This document shows positions 63,036 to 64,000 of a stretch of 64,000 nucleotides of DNA, piece by piece. Within the stretch, counting starts at the first letter, position 1. The number at the start of each line of letters is the position of its first letter. The notes beneath the pieces are model-generated. The model saw nothing but the letters and a program-made list of their open reading frames with translations, made no database searches and had not been told where the DNA came from. The DNA lies in contig NZ_RHOI01000009.1 in NCBI RefSeq assembly GCF_003946165.1, positions 1-64,000 of the forward strand, in the 5' to 3' direction. Made by a program: the position numbers and the translations under genes. The stretch is from Lacticaseibacillus baoqingensis. GTDB lineage: Bacteria > Bacillota > Bacilli > Lactobacillales > Lactobacillaceae.

Positions 63036-63482
63036 TCATGTCGTCTTAACAATCAGTACATCACAAGGTGCCGTCCGGTTCACGTACTCTGTCACGGAAC
63101 CCACTAAGACCCGCTCCATCGCATTGAGCCCGGTAGCGCCAATGATGATCAAATCGATCTTGTGATCGTGTGGAAAATCAGTTGCGATAACGGTCTTAGG
63201 ATTCCCAAACCGCACGTGGATCGCGACATCTTCTAACCCCGCTTGCTTGGCACGGTCGGCAAGCCCATTCAAGTAATTTTCAGCATCTTGGGTCAATTGG
63301 TACACGGCATCGCCGGAGATCATCCCGCCATAACCGCCGATAAATTGTTTCGTATCAAGTACATTGAGGATATCCAGATGCGCATGGTTGGCACCAGCGA
63401 CCTTGACCGCCTTTTGGAACGCAAGCTCTGCTTCGTCGGAACCATCAACTGGGACTAACAATTGGTTATATTCTTGGTCCAT
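63036..63482 (-). CDS. Universal stress protein (UspA family)
   Basis: 148 residues. LLVPVDGSDEAELAF at the start and the nucleotide-binding GATGLNAMERVLVGSVTEYV near the end place it in the ATP-binding Usp group. AAGGAAG precedes the ATG. Monocistronic; a short hairpin (63555-63569) lies upstream of it. Confidence 0.93.
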   Translation of the reverse strand: MDQEYNQLLVPVDGSDEAELAFQKAVKVAGANHAHLDILNVLDTKQFIGGYGGMISGDAVYQLTQDAENYLNGLADRAKQAGLEDVAIHVRFGNPKTVIATDFPHDHKIDLIIIGATGLNAMERVLVGSVTEYVNRTAPCDVLIVKTT

Positions 63483-63760
63483 CTGATCACTTCCTTGTCC
63501 TTATATATTAAGCGTAAGCCATTGACTCAGGGAAAACAAGCATCAACCGACAAAAAGCGGCAACCGCTTACCCAATGCCAAATGATAGCAATTATCACCT
63601 GCGCCTTCAAAAGCGGGCTGTCATGGCGCTATTAATAAAAAAATCGATAAATGAGTGGTTTAAAGATTGCATTTTAGGCTGTTAAAAGTTAGATTATTAA
63701 TGTACCAGACTTGGGTAGACGATTACGTCATCTACTACATTAGAATCGTGGTGAAATCAT

Positions 63761-64000
63761 ATGACAGAAACCGTTGGGAGCGCCTTGCGTCAGATCCGCA
63801 AGAATCGCGGTGAGTCGATCGTCGAGGTCGCCAAAGCTACACATACTTCTCCGGCTAGCTTTACCAAGTGGGAGAACGATCAGACCATTCCTAGCGAACG
63901 TAGTATCCGCAAATTAGCCGAATATTACGAAAGCGATCCATTAGATGTTTTGGCATTAGCCTATCCGGATAAATACGCCAAGGCCAAGAAAGTTGAGCCT
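63761..64000 (+). CDS. XRE-family HTH protein, cut by window end
   Basis: 80 residues are present and the frame runs past the window. An N-terminal Cro/C1-type helix-turn-helix is clear: VGSALRQIRKNRGESIVEVA (helices 1-2), SPASFTKWENDQTIPSERSI (helix 3 region). The rest is missing, so whether it is a soluble regulator or a longer fusion with a membrane or TPR domain is unknown. A partial inverted repeat GTAGACGA/TCATCTAC lies at about 63715-63735 just upstream and could be an autoregulatory site. Confidence 0.8.
   Translation, partial: MTETVGSALRQIRKNRGESIVEVAKATHTSPASFTKWENDQTIPSERSIRKLAEYYESDPLDVLALAYPDKYAKAKKVEP

Noticed and set aside
63552-63569. Short hairpin AAGCGG/CCGCTT with T run on the minus strand upstream of the second usp gene
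   Set aside because: No gene upstream on that strand; could be a leader terminator but six base pairs is too little support.

Overview
The window looks like chromosomal DNA of a lactic acid bacterium of the Lactobacillaceae, most likely Lacticaseibacillus or a near relative. Supporting signs are a roughly 50% G+C composition, strong AGGAGG ribosome-binding sites, T-tailed hairpin terminators, a D-aspartate ligase of the Enterococcus faecium Asl type, a C69 dipeptidase, a choloylglycine-hydrolase-family enzyme and a tmRNA with the tag AKNNNSYALAA. The genus is inferred from gene content and not proven.

Layout. 1-1908 is the end of a type I-E CRISPR array (31 complete identical repeats plus one cut by the left edge); no cas gene is in the window. 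1992-10351 holds an oxidoreductase, pgi, a GRP-family sugar transporter, a VanZ-like protein, an LtaS-family phosphoglycerol transferase and a permease paired with a degenerate ABC ATPase. 10409-16779 is a threonine block: thrC-thrB diverge from hom-aspartate kinase, followed by an SDR enzyme and a PheB/ThrR-like ACT regulator. 16968-24906 has an EamA exporter, ssrA, a two-component system, a nitroreductase, a CPBP protease, efp with an upstream proline-rich small ORF, a decayed UbiD-type decarboxylase gene and a LysR regulator. 25029-32374 has a VOC protein, a HAD phosphatase, serine dehydratase sdaAB, pepD with an OPT oligopeptide transporter, and a deformylase. 32561-41955 has a Tim44-like/C59 hydrolase/thioredoxin operon, gpmA, an AI-2E family protein, a sortase, an OpuA-type glycine betaine transporter and sfsA. 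42121-47528 has a universal stress protein, D-Asp ligase, a PTS EIIC plus D-2-hydroxyacid dehydrogenase operon behind an apparent leader-peptide attenuator, and a gene-poor stretch with a catabolite-type promoter and 15 heptanucleotide repeats. 47595-55733 is a respiratory block (menA, cydDC, cydAB). 55896-64000 has pyrimidine nucleoside phosphorylase and adenosine deaminase, several poorly known genes, a DMT exporter, tag, a second universal stress protein and a truncated XRE regulator.

Functionally this is mostly core metabolism: glycolysis (pgi, gpmA), threonine synthesis, serine catabolism, peptide use, nucleoside salvage, osmoprotection, wall construction (D-Asp ligase, sortase, LtaS-like) and a cytochrome bd branch that, together with MenA, fits quinone- and haem-dependent respiration. 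The two most notable unexplained signals are regulatory. The first is a 30-codon ORF with an L-P-P-P run directly upstream of efp. The second is a 19-codon Phe-containing leader followed by mutually exclusive terminator and antiterminator hairpins upstream of the D-2-hydroxyacid dehydrogenase gene.
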